From NCBI GenBank assembly GCA_938005265.1, contig CALLOA010000008.1, positions 1-64,000 on the forward strand: a DNA stretch of 64,000 bases, given 5' to 3'. Positions within the stretch are counted from its first letter, which is position 1. Every line of letters begins with the position of its first letter. A program made the translations under genes and the position numbers. Positions 17,795 through 27,446 of this stretch are shown piece by piece. Source of the stretch: an uncultured Granulosicoccaceae bacterium. Its GTDB lineage: Bacteria; Pseudomonadota; Gammaproteobacteria; Granulosicoccales; Granulosicoccaceae. The notes below the pieces were generated by a model. That model made no database searches. It was given only the letters and a program-made list of their open reading frames with translations, and was not told where the DNA came from.

Positions 17795-19410
17795 CTTACA
17801 GATATTTTTGAAACAAACTGCCTACTGTATTCAAGTAGTTCGCAAAGGCCAGTCAGATTTTTAGCCGTTTTCACAACATAGCGATCAGGGCGAATCAATA
17901 CTGCAATAACGCCATGGTCATCCAGTTGGTTTTGAAGTTTTGAGTGCTCCCGGGTATTCATCACAAACAGGCCGACAGGTGGGGAGCCAGGCAGATCGGT
18001 TTTAGTCAACAGCAAGTACCGATGCCCTACAGCATCGTCAAGACGCTCACCAGTGGATAGCAGCGGTTGCGGGAATTGTCGCCCCGTCAATGGTTCTGAC
18101 GTTTTGATCTGATTATCGGCTGCCTGCACCGTATCAAGGCAGCGGTCAACTGGCATATAACGGCTTGCTCCCAAGCGTGGTCTGATTGACTGCATGCGCC
18201 GGTTATTGGGCATATGCACTTGCTGAGGGTCTGACTGAAGGCTTGTCATTAAACGCCCTAGCTGCATCGCCGTTTCGATATATGCACGCACATGCGGGCT
18301 ACGCTCAGCCTGATAGGAATCGAGCAATGCCGCTTTTGCGTCACTCTCCTGCAAGGCACTATGATCACGGCAACATCGAGCCAGCTTCCAAGCCAGATTG
18401 GCTGCATCACGTATGCCGGCACACAGCCCCTGCCCCATAAAGGGAGGTGTCAAGTGAGCAGCATCACCAGCAATCAGGCAGCGACCGGATCGCCAGTGAC
18501 GCGCGATAGCTGAACGAAAAGTGTACACAGCACTTCGTTCGATAATGGCATCACCCGGATTGAGCCAATCAGCCAGCAATGATTCGATACGCTGCGGTTG
18601 CATCATCACTTCATCCGGCTCGTCATCACGTAGAGCTACTTCCCAACGACGTCGTATACCCGGGTTACGGCAGTAAGTCATTGCACGTTCCGGACTGCAA
18701 ATTTGCAACGTATGGTCACCCAGATCAGGCCGTGGGCGCTCAAGTAAAACATCAATAACCAACCAACGTTGCTTGAAACCCAGATCTTCCATGTCGCCAT
18801 TGATTTGAGTAGCTTGCAGCTCCTGCTGCATGTACATACTCTGCCGCACCACTGACCCGGCACCATCGCAACCCACTACATAATCGCAGCTGATCGATGA
18901 ATTGTTATTTCCTGCTTCGTTGTTGAACTGAATCTCGACGTGGTGTGCTTTTTCACACACCGCTTGCACAAGGCGACCGTTCAGAATATCCACATCGGTC
19001 TGCGATTCCAGTGCGTCGCGCAACAGAGTTTCAAGATCGGGTTGGTGCAAGCGATAGCTCGGGTACCAGCCAGATGCTGCGACTGTGTCGGGGCGTGGCC
19101 AGTCCAGCAACAGTTCGCCATCGGCTCGAACAAAACGCATGCCAGGGTTAACACGCAGCTTGTCACTGAGGCTGTCCGCGATGCCGACCGATTGAAACAC
19201 CCGCATGGTTTCATCATCGATATGAACAGCGCGGGGCAAGGGGTAAATGCCTTGCTCGCGCTCGAGCACAATCACTGAAACACCCTGCTGGGCCAACAAA
19301 AGAGCGAGTGTTGCACCTGTTGGCCCCATACCAACAACAGCGACATCGTAATGCTGCCGTACAACACGATCACCCGCTGCGGGCCTGCCGCTTATTGGCG
19401 ATACAACCAC
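17791..19410 (-). CDS. FAD-dependent aromatic hydroxylase (MhpA-like)
   Basis: DVAVVGMGPTGATLALLLAQQGVSVIVLERE (GxGxxG), GDAAHLTPPFMGQGLCAGIRDAANLAWKLA. Confidence 0.85.
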   Translation of the reverse strand: MVVSPISGRPAAGDRVVRQHYDVAVVGMGPTGATLALLLAQQGVSVIVLEREQGIYPLPRAVHIDDETMRVFQSVGIADSLSDKLRVNPGMRFVRADGELLLDWPRPDTVAASGWYPSYRLHQPDLETLLRDALESQTDVDILNGRLVQAVCEKAHHVEIQFNNEAGNNNSSISCDYVVGCDGAGSVVRQSMYMQQELQATQINGDMEDLGFKQRWLVIDVLLERPRPDLGDHTLQICSPERAMTYCRNPGIRRRWEVALRDDEPDEVMMQPQRIESLLADWLNPGDAIIERSAVYTFRSAIARHWRSGRCLIAGDAAHLTPPFMGQGLCAGIRDAANLAWKLARCCRDHSALQESDAKAALLDSYQAERSPHVRAYIETAMQLGRLMTSLQSDPQQVHMPNNRRMQSIRPRLGASRYMPVDRCLDTVQAADNQIKTSEPLTGRQFPQPLLSTGERLDDAVGHRYLLLTKTDLPGSPPVGLFVMNTREHSKLQNQLDDHGVIAVLIRPDRYVVKTAKNLTGLCELLEYSRQFVSKISVS

Positions 19411-20351
19411 GGGCAGTTAATCAAATGAGGTGTACGCTGCCCATCTGCCGCTGCTCGCAATCGCATGTCACGAAACCGGACACGCTCCTCTTCATTCAGA
19501 TAAAGACGCTCATGCCCCCAGAAGCTTGGGCCAACAGTTGTTTCATGCGGCTGCCAGCGAGCCGTATCAATAAGCCGCCCACCCCAACCACTTTCTACAA
19601 AAAAATCCGAAGGCGTGCGGGCATAAAAACTGGTCATGTAATCATTGGTATGGCGACCCAGAGTGTAGGCCACTTTGTCCTCTTCTAGCAGTGCAAGATC
19701 ATAGCCCTGACCAACATCATCGAGGTTTTCATACTCCACCATAAAATGGTGAAAACCGCCTTTACCGGAACCAACGATAGCAAAGCTGTGGTGACGTTCG
19801 TTGATGTGAAAGAAATAGAGTGGCACAGGTTTCAGCCCATAATCGGAGACTGAAAAATCCAGAAGATCACAATAGAATGGGGCTATTCGTTCGGCATCCG
19901 CAACATGCAGTACAACATGCCCCATACCCAGCGGCCCGGTTTTGAAACCTTCAATAGCGCGCTGCGGGCTAAACGGTTCCTCAACTTTATGAGGTTTGAA
20001 AACAAGCTCGGTACGGTAACCAGCCGGGTCACGGCAGATCAACAGTTCATCCACAAACCGGCGTTCAGCCAGATCACGATTGCCATAGGTTACCGCATGG
20101 CCCGCCGCCTCAAGTCGCGCCCCATAGTGATTGAGATCAGCAGAAGACTCTACTTCCCAGCCTATGAACGCGATAGTTTCACCAGGTTCATCAGAAACAA
20201 CCAGACGCTGCGCATGATCATCCATACGCATCGCCAGGGTCTTGCCGGCCCGTTCAAGACATTGCATGCCCAATAAGGAACCGGCAAAACTACTCCAATC
20301 GTTTAGATTGGATGATCTGACACCGATGTAGGCCAGCGATGAAATCGCCAT
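19392..20351 (-). CDS. VOC-family extradiol dioxygenase (BphC-like)
   Basis: ATG at 20351 (MAISSLAYIGVRSSNLNDW); GMGHVVLHVADAERIAPFYCDLLDFSVSDY...HHFMVEYENLDDVGQGYDL. Confidence 0.8.
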   Translation of the reverse strand: MAISSLAYIGVRSSNLNDWSSFAGSLLGMQCLERAGKTLAMRMDDHAQRLVVSDEPGETIAFIGWEVESSADLNHYGARLEAAGHAVTYGNRDLAERRFVDELLICRDPAGYRTELVFKPHKVEEPFSPQRAIEGFKTGPLGMGHVVLHVADAERIAPFYCDLLDFSVSDYGLKPVPLYFFHINERHHSFAIVGSGKGGFHHFMVEYENLDDVGQGYDLALLEEDKVAYTLGRHTNDYMTSFYARTPSDFFVESGWGGRLIDTARWQPHETTVGPSFWGHERLYLNEEERVRFRDMRLRAAADGQRTPHLINCPWLYRQ

Positions 20352-20422
20352 GTTATAAGCGCCACACACATGGCAGGGCCATGGCAAGAGCCCGCGGCCA
20401 GCATGGCACTACCGACTGCGAA

Positions 20423-21130
20423 CTAGGGTGCGTATACCCAACCACCATCAACATCCAGTGTCGTACCAGTGACATAATCATTTTCTACCAAAAATACGAT
20501 TCCCTGAGCACATTCAGCAGCAGTTCCAGCGCGATTGATCACGTGATTAGCAGTCATTTTGTTATAGAAATCCACCCGCTCCTGACCTTCCAGGGCAACC
20601 ATCGGAGTGTCGATCTGACCAGGTGACATGGCATTTATACGCTTTGGGGTTATCTCGGGAGCAACAGCGCGCACCAGATTTTCAACAGCGCCACCCACCG
20701 AAGATATAGCTACCTGACCTGGCTTGCAGCGCCTGGCCGGAGCACCACTGACCAGAACTATTGCACCGTTATCGCTCAAATGTTGTGTGCCATGCCGCAC
20801 CACATTGGCGTAGCCCCACAGTTTTGCAAATGAGCCTTTGTAGCCTTCCATGTCCATTGATGTGAAGGGACCTACTGCCCGGCTACCACCCGTTGCTGCA
20901 CTGATCAGGATATCAAATGGCGCACACTCTGCCAGCAATTTTTCAACAGCTGACTCATCAGTGGTGTCACATTGTTTTAAGGTGACGCCAGCCGGCACAT
21001 CACCTGCCTTATCCGGTTGACGACTCACAGCGATAACTTCAGCACCCTTTTCTACCAGCTGTAAGCAGGTAGCCAGGCCTATTCCTGAGGTGCCGCCAAA
21101 AACAACAGCTTTTTTTCCTTTAATGTCCAT
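20423..21130 (-). CDS. SDR-family oxidoreductase
   Basis: VVFGGTSGIGLATCLQLVEKGAEVIAVSR; C-terminal VTGTTLDVDGGW. Confidence 0.85.
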   Translation of the reverse strand: MDIKGKKAVVFGGTSGIGLATCLQLVEKGAEVIAVSRQPDKAGDVPAGVTLKQCDTTDESAVEKLLAECAPFDILISAATGGSRAVGPFTSMDMEGYKGSFAKLWGYANVVRHGTQHLSDNGAIVLVSGAPARRCKPGQVAISSVGGAVENLVRAVAPEITPKRINAMSPGQIDTPMVALEGQERVDFYNKMTANHVINRAGTAAECAQGIVFLVENDYVTGTTLDVDGGWVYAP

Positions 21131-21264
21131 AAACGTTTCTCATTAGTATTATCAACCCGCTCATCTTAGCAGCAGGATTCGTGGTAGTTACATGATGTGG
21201 CGATTAACCGTCATGCATAAAGCCGTTAGTTCAGCGTCACTGGTTCGCAAAAACACCTGCACAG

Positions 21265-23223
21265 CTAGTTATGACCTTGTGTAAAACCGAGCCAGGCATC
21301 AACCATGGCTGTGTAGTTAGCCGCAACACGACCGACGAGTTCATTATCGTTTATTTTGTTGGCAAGCCAAAGTTCCGCAGCTTCAGCGAACAATGTTCTG
21401 CCCACCGCAAAGCCTTTAACCAAAGGTTCTTGTGCAGCAGCTTCAAGACCTGCCACCACGTTCTCAAAAGGCGCGTTCAATCCCAATATCACAATACCTC
21501 TGCACCAGCTGTCACGCTCGTTTATCAGGTCACACAACTTTTTCGTACTGTCAGTGCTGAGCGCCGGCAGCTTCCACCAATCCGGCCTGATGCCAAGATT
21601 GTAGATATGGTCAACACTCATCCACAATGATTCACTGGCAGGCAAAGCTTCACGTGGTGGAATAATCTCCAGCATTAGCTCGTGCCCACTGTGACAACAA
21701 GCGTCATAAAGTTCAAGTAAGCGGCTATCCTGTTGCTGCAGGATCTCAATATCGTCCGCAGCACTATAGAATAAAAGGCACTTGACGACCTGCTCTTGTG
21801 GCCATGATTCCAATATGCTGCCGATACTGCGGCCACCTTCGAACCGCAAGGGTCTTGACTGGGGTTCTTCCACCGGCCTTGCGACCCACAGACCCTGGCC
21901 GCTAGCATGATTTAATGCTTCCTGCCCGTATTTACCATCGCATAACAGCCCTGCCTGCCCCTTGATATTCCTCTTCTCGATCACTTGAACGGTGGCCTGT
22001 AACAGTAAGAGCTTCAACTGTTCCAAACGCTCAGTCGTGGCTCCAACCTTGGAAGCCATTTTTTCAAATTGCAAGCGATGATCAAACGCATGCACCATTA
22101 ATTGTGGCCACTCAACGCTGCGCGTGGAAACCCGGTGCAGAAAGTTAAGTTCCGGATCGAGATCCGGGCGGGCTATGCGATTGGCATTCGCCAGATAATA
22201 GTCAAGCTCGGGCCGCGTCGGCATGGCTGGCGTACAACCATGGCGGGATACGACCAATGCACCACAGGCGTTGGCATAAGTCAGCGCCTGTTCGTGGCTT
22301 TCACCATTTATCCAACCGCGAAGAAAACCGGAAATAAAACCATCGCCAGCACCCAGTACATTTAATACATCAACACTCACGCCTTTTACTGTAACGCCCT
22401 TGTCCAGATCATCCGGAATCGCACCCTCATAGACACTAGCGCCATACGGTCCGCGCTTCAACACCAGAGTGGCATCACTTAATTCTCGAATACGATTCAA
22501 GGCCTGCAACGTGTCAGTCGTTCCACCGGCAATATGAATTTCCTCTTCTGTACCTACGATCAAATCAAAGTCGGCCACAATCGATTGCAAGTGTTTGCTT
22601 ACATTGTCGTTAGCTACAAAACGGGTTTCACCATCACCCTTGCCGGTAAGCCCCCAAAGCACCGGCCTGTAGTCGATATCCAGTACCGTTTTAACACCCC
22701 GCTCTCTTGCAATAGCCAAGGCATGTTTACAGGTTTTGTAGACGTTGTCTGTTGAGAAATGTGTACCCGTAATCAGCAGTGCCCTGGCACTGGCAATAAA
22801 ACCGGCATCGATATCATCAACACTGATCGCCATGTCAGCGCAATTCTCGCGATAAAAAATGAGCGGAAACGTCTCTCGGTCCTTGATGCCCAGAACCACC
22901 AACGCGGTTAACCGTTCCGGGTCGCTTATTACATAGCTGGTATCAACACCTTCGCGCTTCAATTGTTCACGGATAAATTCACCCATATGCTCATTGCCAA
23001 CACGAGTGATGAGAGCTGTCTTCAATCCCATACGGGATGAACAGGCAGCAATATTGGTTGAGGAGCCGCCGATGTACTTGGCGAAGCTACCAACGTCTTC
23101 CAGCCGGCTACCCACTTGTTCGGCATAAAAATCAACACCAGCACGGCCAATACAAACCAGGTCGAGCGAAGGGTTGCTCACAGCCCCGGGAGCTGCACAC
23201 ACGTGGTTCGAGCTTTCATTCAT
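21265..23223 (-). CDS. iolC: IolC-type bifunctional 5-dehydro-2-deoxygluconokinase/aldolase (PfkB plus DUF2090)
   Basis: PfkB kinase half (DLVCIGRAGVDFY...VDVLNVLGAGDGFISGFLRGW) plus DUF2090-like C-terminal half; ATG at 23223 overlaps the end of puuD. Confidence 0.8.
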   Translation of the reverse strand: MNESSNHVCAAPGAVSNPSLDLVCIGRAGVDFYAEQVGSRLEDVGSFAKYIGGSSTNIAACSSRMGLKTALITRVGNEHMGEFIREQLKREGVDTSYVISDPERLTALVVLGIKDRETFPLIFYRENCADMAISVDDIDAGFIASARALLITGTHFSTDNVYKTCKHALAIARERGVKTVLDIDYRPVLWGLTGKGDGETRFVANDNVSKHLQSIVADFDLIVGTEEEIHIAGGTTDTLQALNRIRELSDATLVLKRGPYGASVYEGAIPDDLDKGVTVKGVSVDVLNVLGAGDGFISGFLRGWINGESHEQALTYANACGALVVSRHGCTPAMPTRPELDYYLANANRIARPDLDPELNFLHRVSTRSVEWPQLMVHAFDHRLQFEKMASKVGATTERLEQLKLLLLQATVQVIEKRNIKGQAGLLCDGKYGQEALNHASGQGLWVARPVEEPQSRPLRFEGGRSIGSILESWPQEQVVKCLLFYSAADDIEILQQQDSRLLELYDACCHSGHELMLEIIPPREALPASESLWMSVDHIYNLGIRPDWWKLPALSTDSTKKLCDLINERDSWCRGIVILGLNAPFENVVAGLEAAAQEPLVKGFAVGRTLFAEAAELWLANKINDNELVGRVAANYTAMVDAWLGFTQGHN

Positions 23224-24442
23224 TAGCGCGTGCCCCATACCATGCGGCGACCGACCCACGTTCCTCTTCAGTCATTCCCGAGAGGTTGCCCAGAGGCATG
23301 GCTCGCGTGACCACACTTTGCTGGTGTACCGCATCTGCGTGTCGCTGCAGATCCTCCATAGTTTCAAGCACTATTCCTTTCGGTGCGGCAACAAAACCTT
23401 TTTGGCTGGGGACATTGGCATGACAGGTCGCGCAGCGTGCCAGAACGATGCCATGAACATTTTCTTGTAACGCTTGAAGCTCAGATGAAGAAACTGTTTT
23501 CGTATCGTTTGCTACTGATGAAACGGTTGAGGACGGGCGAGGCACCATTGCTGCTGCCAGTGCCGCCAGCAACAATCCCGCAATCACTATAGGTACCAGG
23601 GATGCCGTCCCACGATGCCTGGCGACAAAATAGACTCGCACCAGCGCGCCGATCAACGATATGACAATCAACACCAACCAATTGTAACGATGACCGTAGG
23701 TCATCGCATAATGGTTGCTGATCATCACAAATAGCACAGGCAAAGTGAAATAAGTATTATGTACTGAACGCTGTTTGCCACGGATGCCGTGTATCGGGTC
23801 GGGAGCACGGCCTTCACTTTTGGCAAGCACCAGATCTTTCTGCCCGGGTATGATCACGAAGGCAACGTTGGCAACCATAATGGTACCGAGCATTGCCCCA
23901 TAGTGAATGAAGGCGCCACGACCACTAAACACCTGACACAACAAAAACGCAGCCAATGATGAAAGAACAAAAATAATGATCGACAACCGTGTTTCGTCCT
24001 CACCCATTTTTGAGCGACAAAGAGCATCGTACCCAAGCCACCCTCCGACAATAGTGGCCAAACCAATCACAATGGCAAGCGGTTTACTCAGCGCCATAAC
24101 AGCCGGATCTATCAGATACAACTCAGCGCTGTACCAGTACATCAACACCAGCATAAACATACCTGATAACCAGGTGCTATAAGCCTCCCATTTGAACCAG
24201 TGTAGTGTCTCGGGAAGTTTTTCAGGGGCTACCTGGTATTTTTGCGAGTTATAAAACCCACCTCCGTGTACGGCCCATAACTCGCCGGCGACCCCCTTTT
24301 GCTTGTCGTGATCAAATTCCGGCTCTTGCAGATGATTATCCAGCCAGATGAAATAAAACGAAGCGCCTATCCAGGCGATGCCGGTTATAACGTGGATCCA
24401 ACGCCCTAGCAGGTTGAGCCACTCAAGAATATACCCTTCCAC
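23216..24442 (-). CDS. puuD: Urate hydroxylase PuuD with C-terminal cytochrome c
   Basis: MEGYILEWLNLLGRWIHVITGIAWIGASFYFIWLDNHL; CATCH haem motif near the C-terminus. Confidence 0.85.
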   Translation of the reverse strand: MEGYILEWLNLLGRWIHVITGIAWIGASFYFIWLDNHLQEPEFDHDKQKGVAGELWAVHGGGFYNSQKYQVAPEKLPETLHWFKWEAYSTWLSGMFMLVLMYWYSAELYLIDPAVMALSKPLAIVIGLATIVGGWLGYDALCRSKMGEDETRLSIIIFVLSSLAAFLLCQVFSGRGAFIHYGAMLGTIMVANVAFVIIPGQKDLVLAKSEGRAPDPIHGIRGKQRSVHNTYFTLPVLFVMISNHYAMTYGHRYNWLVLIVISLIGALVRVYFVARHRGTASLVPIVIAGLLLAALAAAMVPRPSSTVSSVANDTKTVSSSELQALQENVHGIVLARCATCHANVPSQKGFVAAPKGIVLETMEDLQRHADAVHQQSVVTRAMPLGNLSGMTEEERGSVAAWYGARANE

Positions 24443-24453
24443 CAGTGAGCCCC

Positions 24454-24846
24454 TTAGCTGCCGCGATAAGTTGAATAAGCAAACGGGGATACCAGTAACG
24501 GTACGTGGTAGTGCTCCTCCGGGCTACTTATGCCAAAACGGATAAGTACCGTATCCAGAAACCGGGGGCCTGCAGATGTAGAAGCTTCGCCTGTTTTGCC
24601 GAAGTAATCGCCAACCCCGAATTCCAGCTCATACGTGCCAGGGATGAATTGCAAACCTTCCAGTAACGGTGCATCACAACGCCCATCGCTGTTGGTTGAG
24701 GTCACCACCAGCTCTTTGCGAGTAGCACCCTCAACCCTGAACAGTGATAGGGCCATGCCCGCACCGGGCTTGCCGTTAGCGGTATCGAGCACATGAGTGG
24801 TTAATTTGCCTTGTGCGTTTTCAGAAGATACAGGGTTTGCGGCCAT
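24454..24846 (-). CDS. uraH: 5-hydroxyisourate hydrolase (transthyretin-like)
   Basis: LTTHVLDTANGKPGAGMALSLFRVEG...HYHVPLLVSPFAYSTYRGS (C-terminal YRGS). Confidence 0.9.
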   Translation of the reverse strand: MAANPVSSENAQGKLTTHVLDTANGKPGAGMALSLFRVEGATRKELVVTSTNSDGRCDAPLLEGLQFIPGTYELEFGVGDYFGKTGEASTSAGPRFLDTVLIRFGISSPEEHYHVPLLVSPFAYSTYRGS

Positions 24847-25047
24847 AGTGGAGCGATGTCTTGGTTGTTTATTTCGTCAGGATGATTAACAACCTGCAGC
24901 ATATTGGTCCATTCTACAAGCAGCTACTTGTAATTGTAGTTTCAGTTTCAGGCTGATGTAATATTATACCGGATTCGCAAGCAATGATTTGATGGTTTGG
25001 TTTAAAATGCCGTCCCCTGACAGCCACTATTCACACTGGAGTCCCTC

Positions 25048-25371
25048 ATGCTGGAAGACGCACAAAATTTATGGGCCCGCTTCGAGGCGCTGGAGTATTC
25101 CTATGAAATACTGATGGGTATCGGCGGCTTGCTCATCATTATTGCCGCCTTAAAAATTATCCGCAGTAGCCTTAAGGTCTTATTCTGGGTCATTCTAGGC
25201 GCCATCGGATTTGCCTCATTCTCCTACGGCATGAATCGAGGCGACAGCCAACTGACGCGTGAGCTGGATGGCAAAATAGACATCGCGGATATTATCCGTG
25301 ATGGTAAAGAAGATGTGCTGCGAGTACTCTGCGAAAAACTTCCCGGTTACCTGCCCCCCGCAGGCGGCTGA
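25048..25371 (+). CDS. Small predicted membrane protein, unknown function
   Basis: Two hydrophobic segments; ORF spaced between genes. Confidence 0.5.
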   Translation: MLEDAQNLWARFEALEYSYEILMGIGGLLIIIAALKIIRSSLKVLFWVILGAIGFASFSYGMNRGDSQLTRELDGKIDIADIIRDGKEDVLRVLCEKLPGYLPPAGG

Positions 25372-25427
25372 AAGTTCTTTCGCGTACTTTCATCAGCAAG
25401 ATTTAATTACCAGGATCCCGCAACGAC

Positions 25428-26594
25428 ATGAGCCGAGAAAACTCGATATCGACTGAACTCGTTAACGATATGATCGGCTGGCGGCACGATTTTCACCGTC
25501 ATCCCGAAACTGCGTTCGAAGAAACACGCACCGCTGCAAGTGTCGCGACTTTACTGAAAAGCTGGGGTCTGTCGGTTACCACCGGCGTGGGTGGAACAGG
25601 CGTGGTTGCAACCCTGAGCAAGGGCGATGGCAAGCGCCGCATTGGTTTACGTGCAGACATGGATGCGCTGAATATCGAAGAAGCAAGCAGATTCGAATAT
25701 CGCTCTAACGTTGCAGGAAAGATGCATGCTTGCGGTCATGATGGCCACACCAGCATGTTACTTGGTGCAGCATCCCATTTAGCCCGGCATGGCGACTTCA
25801 ACGGTACGCTCGTATTTATCTTCCAGCCGGCAGAGGAACACGGCGAAGGGGCGCTTGCCATGCTGGAGGATGATCTGCTGGAGCGTTTCCCGCTGGATGA
25901 AGTCTATGCGCTGCATAATCTGCCCGGTCTGCCCGCCGGTGCATTTGGCGGGAACACCGGTTCCATTATGGCCGCTGAGGATAACTTCCAGATTACGCTA
26001 CGCGGCACGGGCTCGCATGCAGCCATGCCACATCGCGGCCGTGACCCGCTGGTCGCTGGAGCTGAACTGGTCATGGCTATGCAGACGCTGGTCGCCAGAA
26101 CCGTCGATCCGCTTCACAATGCCGTAGTCTCCTTCACCGAATTCAATACCAATGGAACGGTCAATGTCATTCCGGGAGAAGTTACGCTTAAAGGCGATAC
26201 CCGCTCCCTGTTACCTGAAGTGCAGGAACACATCGAGGCAACAATGCAACGTATTGCGCAAGGCGTTGCCGCTACTCATGGAATTGAGTGTGAATTCGAG
26301 TACAAACGAAATTTTATACCGACCATCAACACAAAGAATGAAGCACTTGGTGCTTTGGCGGTTGCTAGTAATGTAGCTGGCGACAACAACGTTCAAAATG
26401 ATCGCCCACCGCTAATGGGCTCTGAAGACTTTGGCTACCTGTTAGAAAAAGTACCCGGAGCTTACCTGTTTATCGGTAACGGCTGCGACGGCGCTAATGG
26501 AATGAGTCTGCATAATCCGGAATACGACTTCAACGATTCCATCCTGGAGACCGGCGCCAGATTCTGGGTTGAACTCGCCTACTCGCGCTTGTAG
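25428..26594 (+). CDS. M20-family amidohydrolase (hippurate hydrolase-like)
   Basis: WRHDFHRHPETAFEE...MHACGHDGHTSMLLGAA...GSEDFGYLLEKVPGAYLFIGNG. Confidence 0.9.
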   Translation: MSRENSISTELVNDMIGWRHDFHRHPETAFEETRTAASVATLLKSWGLSVTTGVGGTGVVATLSKGDGKRRIGLRADMDALNIEEASRFEYRSNVAGKMHACGHDGHTSMLLGAASHLARHGDFNGTLVFIFQPAEEHGEGALAMLEDDLLERFPLDEVYALHNLPGLPAGAFGGNTGSIMAAEDNFQITLRGTGSHAAMPHRGRDPLVAGAELVMAMQTLVARTVDPLHNAVVSFTEFNTNGTVNVIPGEVTLKGDTRSLLPEVQEHIEATMQRIAQGVAATHGIECEFEYKRNFIPTINTKNEALGALAVASNVAGDNNVQNDRPPLMGSEDFGYLLEKVPGAYLFIGNGCDGANGMSLHNPEYDFNDSILETGARFWVELAYSRL

Positions 26595-26656
26595 CGGATA
26601 GCCTACCTGGCTCTAACAAACACTGCTCTAATGAATACTGCCCACGCACATCTTAT

Positions 26657-26684
26657 TGCAAGTTAGATTCTGCAAGTTAGATTC
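26657..26684. repeat. Perfect 14-bp tandem duplication (TGCAAGTTAGATTC x2)
   Basis: Directly visible. Confidence 0.9.
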
Positions 26685-26796
26685 GGCCAATTAAATGTGC
26701 AGCAGACACTCCATCACTAACAGCTGCACACCCCCCAACACAAACCGCTCGAAGATAGACCGAAGAAATCACATGTGAGGTGATTGCACGTTGGGT

Positions 26797-27219
26797 TTAA
26801 ATATCTCCGCTGTAAGGGACGATTGCCCAACGTTCGAGGTTAGTAGTGCCCTCTACACCAAACCGTATTACTCCATCTACCGCGTAGATTGATACGCAAG
26901 GGTAAGCACCTTCATTTTCGCGACAGAGTTTATCGCCATCGATTTCCCACTTCTGATCCTTGATTTCCCAAGACCCGTCAAACGCTCTCGCGTGAGCGGT
27001 TCCACGGGCTCCAAACACCCACGTCCATTCACCGCCATGGCTCCTGAATGCGGTGCCACGAAACATCTGCTCAATTTCAGGGCCTGACAGTGGAACCAAC
27101 CCATCAGTCGTGGCACGACTCCTGAAAGCTGCCTTGCCGTCCGGACCTGTACCGGAGGCGGCACAGGCGGCAACGAGCTGTACGAATATAATCAAACCCA
27201 ACAACTTCAACATTCTCAT
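26797..27219 (-). CDS. Predicted lipoprotein, unknown function
   Basis: MRMLKLLGLIIFVQLVAACAASG lipobox VAAC. Confidence 0.6.
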   Translation of the reverse strand: MRMLKLLGLIIFVQLVAACAASGTGPDGKAAFRSRATTDGLVPLSGPEIEQMFRGTAFRSHGGEWTWVFGARGTAHARAFDGSWEIKDQKWEIDGDKLCRENEGAYPCVSIYAVDGVIRFGVEGTTNLERWAIVPYSGDI

Positions 27220-27446
27220 TGCATCTCCATGTTTCGCTCTAGCAATCATAAATTTTGTTTCGCAACCCGCTGAAAAGTTTCAAACCACAGGTCTCGAGTA
27301 ACTTCCCTGTTTATGCCACTACAAACGCACAGCCACTAGGATAGTGTAGACCAGCCAGCTAAAATAGGTATACAAGCACGGCCTGTTAGACCATTTAACC
27401 CTATTGTGCAGCAGGATTTCTATGTTACTGCACGCATTCCTCACAT

